From Volvariella volvacea V23 (Eukaryota > Basidiomycota > Agaricomycetes > Agaricales > Pluteaceae), in NCBI GenBank assembly GCA_000349905.1, contig KB722757.1, positions 611,177 through 632,964 on the forward strand: a stretch of DNA of 21,788 bases. Direction: 5' to 3'. Position 1 is the stretch's first letter. Every line of letters begins with the position of its first letter. Both the position numbers and the translations under genes were made by a program. The notes beneath the pieces were generated by a model. The model did no database searches and had not been told where the DNA came from. It worked only from the letters and a program-made list of their open reading frames with translations. Positions 1-9,571 of this stretch are shown here, one piece after another.

Positions 1-147
1 GCCGGTCACGCATTTGCTAAGGCACAGAAGTGTGCGCGATGTTCAAGTTACCTTTTCACTACTCAATGAGCATTGGGAATTTCGTACCGCAAGAAATGTA
101 TAACACTTTGTACGAGCAACACATTCGACAGCGAACCAAGAACAACC

Positions 148-1662
148 TCAGTCCTCCTGTTCGTATGCATGGTATTTCCATACCAACTTCTTTGGAACCC
201 CGTTCCTGCTCCTCAATTTTTTCGAAACCGTACCAAAAAGCTCTCGAACATCCAATTCTGCCAGTCCGAAGGACTCTGCGTACCAGGCCCGCGTCATCCA
301 GGTTATCTCCAAAATCTCCAATCTAATTAGCCCCCCAATGTGGTCCAACGCCTCCTGATAAGGTTCCGTGAACATTTCTTCGTAATGATCCTTGTGCGAA
401 ATGTAGTCCTCATGGGATTGGGGAGGGTTGAAGCTGCTTCTAATCCTGGGGTATAGCTGGAGGGATTCGAGCGACTGGAGGGACTCTAATGCGGGCATCC
501 ACAGTGGTGGGTTGAAGGCCCATGCACCAGGATAATTCGTGGATACAATGGAGAGCTTGGTGAGGGTAGACGAATGTCGCGGTAAGGCCGTTTTGAAGAA
601 TAATTCTGTGCATTCTGGAGATGTGCATACATGCAAGTCTTCGATATCTTGCATCGCAAGTTGTTCTAAACCGGAATACGAGGCAATATATTTGACGAGC
701 GGGTGCGACACTTGCTGTGTTACCAACGTCCGTAATCTAATCCCACTCGCTTGCAAAGCCAACCACAGATGATCCATAGGCAGGGAAGAATAGGATGACA
801 GGACGTGTAGGTGTTGAAGATTCAAGAGAGGGGACTGACGAAGATCTAGTGTGTGGGAGAATTCGACGCCCTCGATGGTAAGGGTGCACAGTGCGCTCGG
901 ACCATCTCCCTCGCCTGGATAATGGAAGAGTGGGGTCGCATTGAAGAACCTCCACCCTTTCGAGATCTGCAGAGATTCGAGATGTGGGTTGCCTCGTACC
1001 AGCACCCCCAAGTTGTCCTGGAAGAGGTCAGAAACGACGGTGTGTATATGCGCAGCAAGATTTGGTTTCCACTGTGGGGGTAAGCAATCGAAGCGTAGTG
1101 TACGAAGTTCCCGGAACTGAAGTAGTGCGTCTGGGAGGCCAACGGGTCTGGTAATCCAGGGTTCTATGGTCAATTCCCTCAACATGCCTCCTGTCGCTCT
1201 CCACACAGCTCCAGCTAACCCCTCCTGTATCTCTTGGACGAGTTTCATGACTTCACTCTGAGGATGATACCTGTGTGAGGTCGCATCCTGCCACGATATC
1301 TTGAATGAAGTCAGGTTCTTGAGTTGTCCGATTGTATTATACAGATCTGGGAGACCGTTCCTATCGATATATCGGAGGAGATTGAAATCTCCTGTGCGTG
1401 TCGTCAACGACCTAGCATGCTGATAAACTCCAGGAAGTTGTTGAGAGCATATCGCAATGCGATCCTTAACAGATCGGTTGTTCATGACGATGGTGACATT
1501 GCGAAGAGCAAGTGGGGAGACCAGGGTGCTGAAAGTGCGAGAAACGAGTCGAAGTTGTAAGAGGGATTTGGAGTCCAGAGACTCCGCAATCGGGAAGATG
1601 AGGTCGAGTGGAACATTTGCACCGAGATCAGCACTGGATGAGTCGCTATGAGTATGGCTCAT
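148..1662 (-). CDS. F-box protein A1 (LRR-like tail), intronless
   Basis: Single uninterrupted 504-residue frame. Residues about 16-58 form an F-box: a VPLDLIF start, then a hydrophobic SLLQLRLVSR segment and SPLALRNV. F-box proteins usually bind Skp1 and bring substrates to an SCF ubiquitin ligase; that role is inferred from the family. The remaining 440 residues are leucine-rich with irregular LRR-like strands and no recognised domain. Three blocks are shared with the genes at 2386-4051, 9572-11356 and 19813-21471: a CSQxLPGVYQHAR block near residue 75, a NPPLWMPALESL block about two thirds along, and a C-terminal KKLRSRNGVPKKLV block. It is closest to the gene at 9572-11356 (shared SLTTRTGD and SHPLVKYIASYSGL type segments). 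Start chosen because the F-box follows directly. The substrate is unknown. Confidence 0.87.
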   Translation of the reverse strand: MSHTHSDSSSADLGANVPLDLIFPIAESLDSKSLLQLRLVSRTFSTLVSPLALRNVTIVMNNRSVKDRIAICSQQLPGVYQHARSLTTRTGDFNLLRYIDRNGLPDLYNTIGQLKNLTSFKISWQDATSHRYHPQSEVMKLVQEIQEGLAGAVWRATGGMLRELTIEPWITRPVGLPDALLQFRELRTLRFDCLPPQWKPNLAAHIHTVVSDLFQDNLGVLVRGNPHLESLQISKGWRFFNATPLFHYPGEGDGPSALCTLTIEGVEFSHTLDLRQSPLLNLQHLHVLSSYSSLPMDHLWLALQASGIRLRTLVTQQVSHPLVKYIASYSGLEQLAMQDIEDLHVCTSPECTELFFKTALPRHSSTLTKLSIVSTNYPGAWAFNPPLWMPALESLQSLESLQLYPRIRSSFNPPQSHEDYISHKDHYEEMFTEPYQEALDHIGGLIRLEILEITWMTRAWYAESFGLAELDVRELFGTVSKKLRSRNGVPKKLVWKYHAYEQED

Positions 1663-1740
1663 GTCGGTATTCGAGTATCGTTTGGGCTCTTGTTCGTGAA
1701 GAGAGGTATGCTGGATGGGAGCTGAACCGAACAGTGGGTT

Positions 1741-1758
1741 GGGTGGCTATGCCAGCGC
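1741..1758 (-). promoter_or_regulatory. Upstream motif shared with F-box A2
   Basis: Read on the minus strand this is GCGCTGGCATAGCCACCC, 79-96 nt before the ATG of F-box A1. It matches 16 of 18 positions with the motif 86-103 nt before the first ATG of F-box A2 (11442-11459). It could be a bound site or leftover homology from gene duplication. No factor is assigned. Confidence 0.35.
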
Positions 1759-2290
1759 TGCCGTCTGCCAATGAGCTTCGATGGCGATTCGGGCATAATC
1801 TTGCCATGTTGGGCATACCTTCGATTCTAGACGTCCAGGAGGTGATAAGCATCACACCAAATACAGCCCAAAATCGATTCAACCAAGAGAGCTTGGAATA
1901 GCGTCGCCGCAAGGTAGATGAAAGTAGGCTGAGGTGGCACCTTCAGGACGCTTTGACTCGCAAAGGAGAACCTAATGAACCGTAAGGCACCTTGAAAAGC
2001 AGCTCGCGATCAGGGATCCCTCGTCCGGCAAGAGCCGACACCGCCGACAAAGCTCCAGAAAACATGTACAAAGCAAGTAAACAACACTGTTTTCTGAAGC
2101 TCAGTAACTTCAACTCGGCTCACCTTCAAAACTCAGGGTGCGACTAAGTGAACCATAGAGTTGCTGCACCTCTCAAGCAGCGCTACCTTTGGACCTACAA
2201 TGATGCCGTCACCATTTGTTGCATACGTAGCGCCAGCTTATTGGATTGAGAGACCTGTGGGATTCCAGTACGCTAAGGCCTCAAATACTC

Positions 2291-2296
2291 TTTATT
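2291..2296 (-). terminator. Polyadenylation signal AATAAA after F-box B1
   Basis: Canonical AATAAA on the minus strand, about 90 nt beyond the stop codon at 2386. Its position fits a 3' end signal for F-box B1, but fungi do not depend strictly on this hexamer. Confidence 0.4.
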
Positions 2297-2385
2297 TAAA
2301 CGAAAAGGTGATCCACATAAACAACGGAACCTCAGAAAGCGCCCTGGAAAGCATTAATATTTTTCAATTACAAATATTACATATA

Positions 2386-4051
2386 TCACCACTCGTCTAC
2401 ATATCTCCATCTTTCATCACCATCAGGCGCATTTTCCCACTGGCATGCCTCATAGGTCCTATGGTACAAAACCAGCTCCTTCGGTACTCCATTCCTACTC
2501 CTCAACCTCTTCACCACCCTTGAAACCATACCTGCAGACGCCCAGCTCCATCTCATATACCCCGTTCTGCGCTTGCCAATGACCCATTTTCGCTCCGGCC
2601 AGAGAATCCCCAAAGTCACTAGGCAGGGGAGCGATTCAACGTGATCAATAACGCCTTGATACACACGAACGAGCTTTCGCCTCTCCCCCCTATCATCTTC
2701 GTCAGCGTCCGAGTCCTCGTCTTTGCTTATATCTGTATCCCTGTCATCCCCTGTAGACAATCCTTCCTCGAGTACGACAGAATCCTTGTCACCAGGATGC
2801 AAATAAAGGCTATCCAAAACCACAAGAGAGCGCAATGCGGGCATCCATAGTGTTGGATTAAAGGACCACCCTTCAAGATAATCAACCCCCGCGCTTAATT
2901 AATCCAATGCGTAATTTAGTGAGCGAAACAGCATGCCTTGTAAGGACGTCATGGAAAAACATTGCGACAACTTTAGGATCGGTGTAAGGGCGTGAATCCG
3001 CTATTTTTTCGATGGCGAGGTGCTGGAGACCGGAATAGGAAGTGAGGTAAGATATCAGGGGGAGAGAAATTTGGTGGGTCCTCAGAGTTTGTAATGTCGT
3101 CCTGGAAATTTGTAAGGACATCCAAAGATTATCGAGAGGATTGATCGAGTATCGTGAAGGGACATCAAGATGTTTGAGATGGGTAAAAGGCGACGTGGGT
3201 GTGTTAAGCACGTGAAGGAATCTGACGCCGGTCATAGTAAGTTTGCACAATTTCAAAATGCGGCCTTCTGGTGCACCCTCGCCCCCACAGCCAAAGAGTT
3301 CACCTCCATCATGAAAGTCAACTGCGCAATTCCCTCTAACCTCCAAATATTGTAGCCCAGGATTATTCCTCACCAACTCTAGCAACACTTCCTTGTACAC
3401 ACTCGGAACGCACCCGTGTGCCTCCGTCCCCAAGTGTCCTTCCCGGCGTACACCTTCTCCGTAAGTGTCCAACATACTACATGTCTCTTTCCCGTATTTG
3501 TCGAACTTGATCGTCAATTCCCTTAACCCCCTGAACTCTGCCAGCCTCTTCGGCAACGGAATGTCATGCTCTCCTGGCTTGAACACTAATTTGTCCAATA
3601 CCCCTCCCGTAGCTTTGAATACTGCCTCCACAATTTGCTCAGGGATCTTATTATAGAATCCTATCATCTCTTCCGTATTATTGCAAATCGACATCCAAAT
3701 GATCTTGAATGATTTAAGGGATTTGAGTTGTTCAATCATTTTATAGAATTGCGCCATCTGGGGCCCAGCAGCGCGATAAGCCGCTTGCCAGCAGTCTATC
3801 TTGATCTTCAACCGCCTCGCGTGTTGATAGACAGCTGGGAGTGGCTGTGAGCAGGCTTCAAGGCGCTGTTGGGATCTGTCTTCGTCGATACCGAGAAGGC
3901 GAAATTCGATGTTGCGAAGAGCCACTGGGGAGATCTGTGCATTGAGGACATGGCATACTAGTCGAAGTTGTAGTAGCGTTTTTATATCGATGAGCTCAGC
4001 GATGGATAGGATGGTGTCGAGTGGTGCGTTGGTCAAGGACGGAGGGGCCAT
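2386..4051 (-). pseudogene. F-box protein B1, frameshifted by TTAA duplication
   Basis: Paralogue of the 552-residue F-box gene at 19813-21471. The start at 4051 (MAPPSLTNAPLDTILSIAEL) aligns with that gene's first residues and gives an F-box at about residues 8-50. The frame then runs 389 codons and stops at 2882-2884. Coding similarity resumes immediately in another frame and runs to 2386, covering the GWSFNPTLWMPAL block, an acidic Asp/Glu-rich stretch and the C-terminal KRLRSRNGVPKELVLY block. The shift maps to TTAATTAA at 2895-2902. Counting one TTAA only, the residues there read LSAGVDY against LSAGADY in the paralogue, and the full length would be about 553 residues. As given, the product loses its last 165 or so residues. 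The absence of any other stop suggests a recent break, an allele or an assembly error. An open extension upstream to 4213 is not used, because the paralogue lacks it and it covers the likely TATA element. Confidence 0.8.
2895..2902. repeat. TTAA tandem duplication causing frameshift
   Basis: TTAATTAA lies inside the F-box B1 reading frame at about codon 384. The intact paralogue has a single leucine codon here (GGA TTG AGT), so one four-base TTAA copy is extra. TTAA is the insertion target of piggyBac-type transposons, so an excision scar is possible. Simple replication slippage explains it equally well. Confidence 0.7.
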
Positions 4052-4553
4052 GCTGGTAGTTGACACGAGAGAACAAAGATCTATTAAGATCTTGATAGCG
4101 GTCTCAGGGTCTGATGTCAAAAGCGTGTTATAAGATATAGAGCATTTCGGTGTAATCCTTGAAAATGGAAAACGACGGTAGAGTGTAAGAATCAAGATGA
4201 TACATTCATACACTCATACACTAGGCTAACAAGTCTACCTCAGGGCACGGGTGGATGAAGCATTGTGGCAATGGGCTGTGAATAGCTAATTGGATCTCAT
4301 CCTAGTAAGTTCGGGTGGGAGGCAGTCAAAAAATCTTTGCAGAAAACCGAAACTTGCGCTATCCTTTGTCCAGCTCAGGTCATGGAAAAGAAGGAAAGTC
4401 ATAGTTTATACATTGTCATCACAGATGTTACATACAACGATGTACAGTACTGTAGTATCAATGGAAGACATCACGAAGAATTCACTCCTATCAATGGATC
4501 GACTCACCGCTGAGCCAACCATACTCAGCCAAATGTTAAAATCAACCTCGCCC
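4052..4553. other. Intergenic gap between F-box B1 and F-box-like gene C
   Basis: Holds the promoter side of F-box B1, with a TATA-like element at 4133-4124, and the 3' flank of the F-box-like gene ending at 4554. A plus-strand open frame at 4290-4670 overlaps the 3' end of that gene, matches nothing recognised, and is not called. Confidence 0.45.
4124..4133 (-). promoter_or_regulatory. TATA-like core promoter element of F-box B1
   Basis: Minus strand TTATAACACG, 73-82 nt before the ATG at 4051. The paralogue at 19813 has TTATATTACG 76-85 nt before its ATG, and both are followed by TGACA and then ACCCTG. The matched spacing and flanks support a conserved core promoter. Confidence 0.5.
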
Positions 4554-6260
4554 TTAGAACTCAAAACCGCGTACAGGGGAACGCCAGCTACGAACGTGCT
4601 GGAGCTTAATACTACTCCCATTTCCCACATGCCCAAATTCGCTACCAAGCTCCTCGAACCCCTTGACTAATGGTATTTCCCCTAGTGCTTCCACCTTTTC
4701 ATGATAGATTGATAACCTATCCACAGATCGACCACATGCGCGCCTATGAGTCAAGAACCTTCGTAGCAGCTGCTGGTCTACACTTTTAATACTCGGTGCT
4801 GTACGGATTCCCAAACAGCGTAAATCAGGGAAGAATGATGCAGCAAACGCTCGACAAGACGTGCAAGCCGGCGTGGGTGAATTAGAACGTTTCACTGGAT
4901 TCGATGGGAGGGTCGCATATTGAATGCAACCGCAAGATGGGAGAAAGGAAGTCAAGAAGGCGGAGTATAACCAGTATTTCGGATCAAAGGTGATACGTAG
5001 TTGCTGGATCGAAGGGAACTTTGACAGTGGCGACATGAAGGTCAAAAAGCTGCTTTCGGAAGGAGTCTTCCAGACCACCTCGATGGACTGCAGCTTGTCC
5101 TGAGGAAGTGTTGCGAGGAGGTTAGAGAACGATTTGACGCCTGGTGGCCACATAATTCGAATCACTCTGTCGTCGGGATCGCTAGAGGAAAGGAGTTCGA
5201 ACCCGTTGATCGCATCATCTGAGGTCAGAATGAATTGCGGATGAGACTCGCTGATTGAGTCGATCGTCAAAATCTCGGTATTGGACCAAACGTTTATCAG
5301 TTCCTTGTTCAGAGACGATAGTGTCGGTGAAGTTTTTTCTTGGTCGAGGTAGATGTATAACCGAGCAAGACGCGGAAACGTCGTATAAGAAAGGAACCTT
5401 GCACATTCATTTTCGGACTCGTGGGCGAGTTCAAGCGTCTTGAGGGTTAAAATGGAAATATCAGGAATCAAGAATGGTAGTTTCCACGTCGTTTTTGTTG
5501 CCATTTGTGAAAGGACCCTTTGCAGAACAAGATGGCGTAAATTCGTCAAAGATGCTAGAATTCTATAAAAGCGTGGTATTGATGGGAGGCTATCTGTATT
5601 CAAGTCCTGAAGTTTAAGCATGACGAGGGATGGGGAAATAAGTGCGTCGGTGAAGCGATTATACTTAAGGTCCAAATATTGTAGGTTGAAAGTGGGCTTC
5701 CAGGTCTTGTACATCCACTCGCAACTCGATATCGTCAAAATCTTCAGTGGAGATGTCGAAAGATCCAGTTGATCGACCCAGACGTCGTGCTTCGGCACTC
5801 GCGAGTCAGAGCAGTGGAATTCGGTAACACGGCTCACTGCATCTATCAGCTCGGAGAGTGTGTTCACCAGGTCTTTTGGCTTAAAAACGCAATTGATACT
5901 TAGGGCAAGAGGTGCTTTGCGTGAACGAAGAACGAAGTTTTTGATCCAGAACGGGGACATTTCAGGAATATAAAGCGTGGTCCACAGGAGAGGGTCATTA
6001 ATCGAGATTATTCGCCACTGATGGCAGACATGAGTGAATTGAATCCAAGAACTTGGTGAAGTCGGCATATCTGGAGGTAGTTCCATTATGATGCGCAAGA
6101 GAACTTCCTCAGGGAGCTGGTTTATGGGAGCGAGCACATTCCGGCGCCGTCGAAGATTAAGAAGTCGACGTTCTAGTCGCAAAATCTCGTTGTCGATCTC
6201 CATCCTCTCGGCTTCTATGCTTGTGCCTGGTGCTAATCTGATTGAACTCGAGGACGTCAT
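4554..6260 (-). CDS. F-box-like protein C with N-terminal coiled coil, intronless
   Basis: Single 568-residue frame. Residues about 16-42 are a charged, leucine-spaced, probably coiled-coil helix (IDNEILRLERRLLNLRRRR). An F-box-like domain follows at about 46-98, with the INQLPEEVLLRIIMEL start, the VCHQWR core and LLWTTLYI end that are standard in the large mushroom F-box-like family. The rest is leucine-rich with LRR-like segments. A short cysteine-containing stretch near residues 455-485 (CGCIQY, CTSC) may be structural. It lacks the LWMPAL and C-terminal KxLR blocks of the other four F-box genes here, so it belongs to a different subfamily despite sitting beside them. An SCF adaptor role is inferred from the F-box; the target is unknown. 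The Met at residue 20 is an alternative start. Confidence 0.87.
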   Translation of the reverse strand: MTSSSSIRLAPGTSIEAERMEIDNEILRLERRLLNLRRRRNVLAPINQLPEEVLLRIIMELPPDMPTSPSSWIQFTHVCHQWRIISINDPLLWTTLYIPEMSPFWIKNFVLRSRKAPLALSINCVFKPKDLVNTLSELIDAVSRVTEFHCSDSRVPKHDVWVDQLDLSTSPLKILTISSCEWMYKTWKPTFNLQYLDLKYNRFTDALISPSLVMLKLQDLNTDSLPSIPRFYRILASLTNLRHLVLQRVLSQMATKTTWKLPFLIPDISILTLKTLELAHESENECARFLSYTTFPRLARLYIYLDQEKTSPTLSSLNKELINVWSNTEILTIDSISESHPQFILTSDDAINGFELLSSSDPDDRVIRIMWPPGVKSFSNLLATLPQDKLQSIEVVWKTPSESSFLTFMSPLSKFPSIQQLRITFDPKYWLYSAFLTSFLPSCGCIQYATLPSNPVKRSNSPTPACTSCRAFAASFFPDLRCLGIRTAPSIKSVDQQLLRRFLTHRRACGRSVDRLSIYHEKVEALGEIPLVKGFEELGSEFGHVGNGSSIKLQHVRSWRSPVRGFEF

Positions 6261-7672
6261 ATCCCTTGAGCTTAGACACGACGTGTCAGGCGTGTCAGGA
6301 CAGCGATGTCCGTCTATGTCTACCTAAAGTTGGCTCTGGAGTTTGGTTGAATGAAGGACGACGGGGCGTACCTGCTGCTGGGTTCGAGGCACTGGTGTGG
6401 CAGTATCCGGTGGTGTCTGCGTGCCGCCTTTTGTGTGTGTGTGTTTGGCTGCTGTCGTCAAACTTCCGCAGCAACACTCTAAGCAAATTCCGAGAGCACC
6501 AAAAATCCAAATCACAATATATCCTCAATGAGAACAGAGGTCCTTGTACATGTCGTGTTGGAAGCGAATCAAACACCAAAAACTCGCCGATTCAACCTGG
6601 AAGTGACTGAGGTCCTTTGATACAGTAAGCCGCAGTCGCATCAATATCCAGCTTGCCCACGTAACCTCAAGATTCGAGAGGCTTTCAGCCTCATACCCCA
6701 TTCCAGAAGATGCCAAAGAGACCGATCCACGGTGCAGTAGGGGCGCCGACGACCGAACTATTAGGGCTGAGGCATTGAACGAGTGTATCCCTGCACAGCC
6801 ATTATTCCTATCGCAACTCTGTACGCTTCATTGATTTCAGAGGTTCTGTCCTCCAGGCCCGCAGCAGGAACAAAACTCCCTAAACGTGTTCTCATTACTA
6901 CCGGAAGTTGGCACAGCATGACTGAAATATAACCCTAGGTCTATCGCTTTCAAACCTCCGAAATGGTCAGCATTACTTGACAAAAATGACGTTTCTCAGG
7001 GTAAAGCCCATCAATCGGTACTCCAAATCCTTATGCTTGAGCTGCCGGCGACCGGTTCTCTCTATTGATGTATGGCTTATTCAATCTGATTATGCCTGTT
7101 GACACCTATCCGGGGGTTACTACCCAGCATAGCCACCAAAGTTGCAAAGGTTCGTTTTTTTCATCGGTAGGTGGGGCTCAAATCCACTGAAAATAAGAGC
7201 TCAAAAATGTAGCAGATGTGCTCAAAATCAGACCGACTCACATGCCACAAAACACCAGTAATTTTCTACAATGGAGGATCCTCATAAGCCCAAATAACTA
7301 GTCGTCCACAGTTGACGATGAGAGATGAGAAACGGTACGCGTTACTAATCTACAATTCAATGCCCCTTAACCACCAACAGGTACACCACCTTTTAGCAAT
7401 TGTATTGCAGACAATTTTATTTCGGAGCTGCCAAGTCCACACGAATTCCGGTTCATAGAACGACCGGACCTTCTGTTGTTTAACCTGCTATTACCTGTAT
7501 CACCGTTTACTGCGGAGGCTAGGTTCTCAACACCTTGTTCCATTTGACATCACACGGACATTATCACCCAGAGCAGTATATTAGGAGGCACGTCCTGAGT
7601 CAAACTTTCCTCCACTCATCACTTCTAATTTCACTCTTTCAACCTTTCCATTCTCATTCACGTACATTGTAC
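6261..7672. other. Gene-poor gap of 1.4 kb before the RTA1 gene
   Basis: No gene could be supported on either strand. Open frames at 6242-6610 (+), 6295-6579 (-) and 6525-6716 (-) are short, overlap one another and match nothing recognised. Visible are a TG run of six units at about 6432-6443, a GCATAGCCACC at 7128-7138 resembling the core of the upstream motifs of F-box A1 and A2, and a pyrimidine-rich leader at about 7600-7660 just before the RTA1 start. The region must contain the promoters of the flanking divergent genes. A decayed element cannot be excluded. Confidence 0.45.
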
Positions 7673-9104
7673 ATGCCTGTTGTGTCAGATACCATGTCGA
7701 CATTCGTCCAACATCAAACACGGCAAGAGCTCCCGCCAGAGGAAATATCGCCGTATGGATATGTCCCCACTCAATGGATCTGTGTCCTGTTCCTCATCCT
7801 CTTCAGCCTCTCGACCCGTAAGCACCTTCCATCGACAAATCCCCTTCTCGCCACTCACACAACATAGTTATCCACGGAGGGCAGGGACTCCGCTATAAAA
7901 CCTGGTTCATCTTCCCGACAATATTCTTGGGTGGCATCGGAGAAATTATGGGATGGGCAGGGAGACTTTGGAGCAGCAATAACGTCAGTCATAGGACGCC
8001 CTTCATGATCCAGTACGTCAAATTTCCTCCTGACCACAGCTGGGACTTTGTTGCTGTGCTCTGGTAGTCCCGAGCCTGACGATATACAGAATATGCACCA
8101 CAGTTTTTTCACCCACATTCGTCATTGCGGCAAACTTTATCATATTCGGTCGTATAGTCGGTATCCTCGGGAGTTCGTACAGCAGGCTCCGCCCGGGGCT
8201 TTGTAAGTGATAAACCAATGCTATGGCTCATACTCGTCACTCAATCGACACTACACCTAGACGCTATCGTTTTCCTTTGTGGTGTAAGTTTGCTACCTAA
8301 GCTCTAGCTGTTGAGACAGCACTCATCAAACACGCAGGACATTTTTTCCTTCCTGATTCAAGGTGTCGGTGGTGGTATTGCCGCCAGCGCTGAAACCCAC
8401 GATAAAATTATGCGTGTGAGTGGTATTACGAGCCTCGCTTGAACTCTTAATTGACTCAAAGTCACCCTTACGGACAGGGAAGTCACATTATGCTCGCTGG
8501 TATAGCCTTCCAACTAGGTAGGTCAAATTTACCTCCCCCGCCGCTCAATGACCCCGTTCTAAATCCAAATTAGTTGTCCTTGTCATCTACATCCTCCTCT
8601 CTACTGAGTTCTACTACCGTCATTTTAATAATAAACCCTTCACAAATCGCGCTGGTGAAGCCGAAATCCTACGTGGCGAATTCGACAGTCACATGCGATG
8701 GATGGTTTGGGCTTTGTCGTTCAGCACTCTGGTTTTGTTCATTCGGTGAGTTTTTCCTTGAGCTCATCTCCCACGACTAGTAGTCATGTTGCTCTCCTTC
8801 GTGTCACCTTATCAGAGCAATATACCGTACCATTGAACTAGAAGATGGATGGGATGGTCGTATCATCACTACTGAGTTATACTTCAGTATGTCGTCTCCA
8901 TGTTTCATCCGGAGATTAACTCCACCTGACCAAATATTTTAATTCGCAGATGTCCTCGACGGTGCAATGATCGTCCTCGCTATGTGGACGTTCAACTTCT
9001 TCCACCCTGGAGCCCTCTTGAGCGGCAAGCACATTGCACAGCCTATGGGATTTGCACTCAGTAATGCCAGTGCCAGTGCCACTGAACTGATGGTTAGGAA
9101 ATAA
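7673..9104 (+). CDS. RTA1-family seven-helix membrane protein
   Basis: Nine exons: 7673-7817, 7868-8012, 8090-8202, 8261-8283, 8338-8415, 8478-8517, 8574-8745, 8816-8886, 8950-9104. Joined, they give 942 nt and 313 residues, normal for the family. All introns are GT-AG, 50-77 nt. Family hallmarks are YGYVPTQWIC before helix 1, GEIMGWAGRLWSS, GVGGGIAASA, and the C-terminal IELEDGWDG plus LDGAMIVLAMWTFNFFHPG region. About seven hydrophobic helices are visible. RTA1-like proteins (yeast Rta1, Rsb1, Pug1) sit in plasma or internal membranes and are linked to lipid translocation and resistance to sterol-like or toxic compounds. The substrate here cannot be read from sequence. The Met at residue 8 is an alternative start. 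The frame is open further upstream to 7535, but that sequence is unlike the family. The gene converges on F-box A2. Confidence 0.9.
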
Positions 9105-9571
9105 GCCAAAAGATATCATTTTCTCCCCCATAGATCAGGACTCCATATACTAAGGGTTTTATGACGTATATTGGCCTATCTGCCTCCTTTTCCTTCTTAC
9201 TATAGTCTCGTATACCTTTCTTGGAGTTACCTATGTGCACAATGCTCACTTAAACCCAGATTTTTATTTTCTGCCCCGCATATTTTATCCCCAGTTGCAT
9301 AGTCGTTCGTTGTCTTATCAGGGACTGTGTTAGCAGTTGGATGATAAGGATTACATACGCTTGCTGTTGATCCATGCAGCGTGGTCCACGGCCGCACGAC
9401 TAGTGCAAGAGACGCTCGAAATTTTATTCAGACCTCGATAACAAGCTCAGGACTACAGTGGAAAGCGAAAAATGTGTTACAACATATAACAGCGACTGTC
9501 TAAATTTCGTCGTCGTTTTGTAAATAGAAATCAGCAAAGCGCATCCGGTCCCAGGTGTCGCATACAACGGG
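9105..9571. other. Shared 3' region between convergent genes
   Basis: Lies between the RTA1 stop and the stop of the opposing F-box A2 gene. No coding sequence is supported. It should contain both 3' UTRs and polyadenylation sites. An AATAAA for the minus-strand gene is at 9428-9423. No clear hexamer is seen for RTA1. Confidence 0.45.
9423..9428 (-). terminator. Possible polyadenylation signal after F-box A2
   Basis: AATAAA on the minus strand about 145 nt beyond the F-box A2 stop codon. Position is plausible for a fungal 3' UTR; no other evidence. Confidence 0.3.

Larger units (their letters stand above)
1663..2385. other. Intergenic gap between F-box A1 and B1
   Basis: No convincing gene. 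It should hold the minus-strand promoter of the F-box gene ending at 148, including the motif at 1741-1758, and the 3' flank of the F-box B1 gene, including the AATAAA at 2296-2291. The open frames on both strands near 1608-1912 are short, unlike known proteins, and overlap the start of F-box A1. Confidence 0.5.

Noticed and set aside
2886..2890. Five-C run as the cause of the F-box B1 frameshift
   Set aside because: Dropping one C also restores a frame, but the residues then read less like the paralogue (RGVDY preceded by LIK) than with one TTAA removed (LSAGVDY against LSAGADY).
4052..4213. 54-residue N-terminal extension of F-box B1
   Set aside because: The frame is open, but the paralogue starts at the internal Met, and the extension covers the TATA-like element at 4133-4124.
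4290..4670. 126-codon plus-strand frame
   Set aside because: Overlaps the 3' end of the F-box-like gene C antisense and shows no recognisable protein features.
6242..6716. Three overlapping short frames in the gap before RTA1
   Set aside because: Mutually overlapping on both strands, low complexity in places, unlike known proteins.
7140..7190. tRNA T-arm-like GGGCTCAAATCCAC
   Set aside because: No matching acceptor stem, D arm or anticodon arm could be built upstream. Probably chance.
7535..7672. N-terminal extension of the RTA1 protein
   Set aside because: The in-frame upstream sequence is pyrimidine-rich leader, unlike any RTA1 N-terminus.
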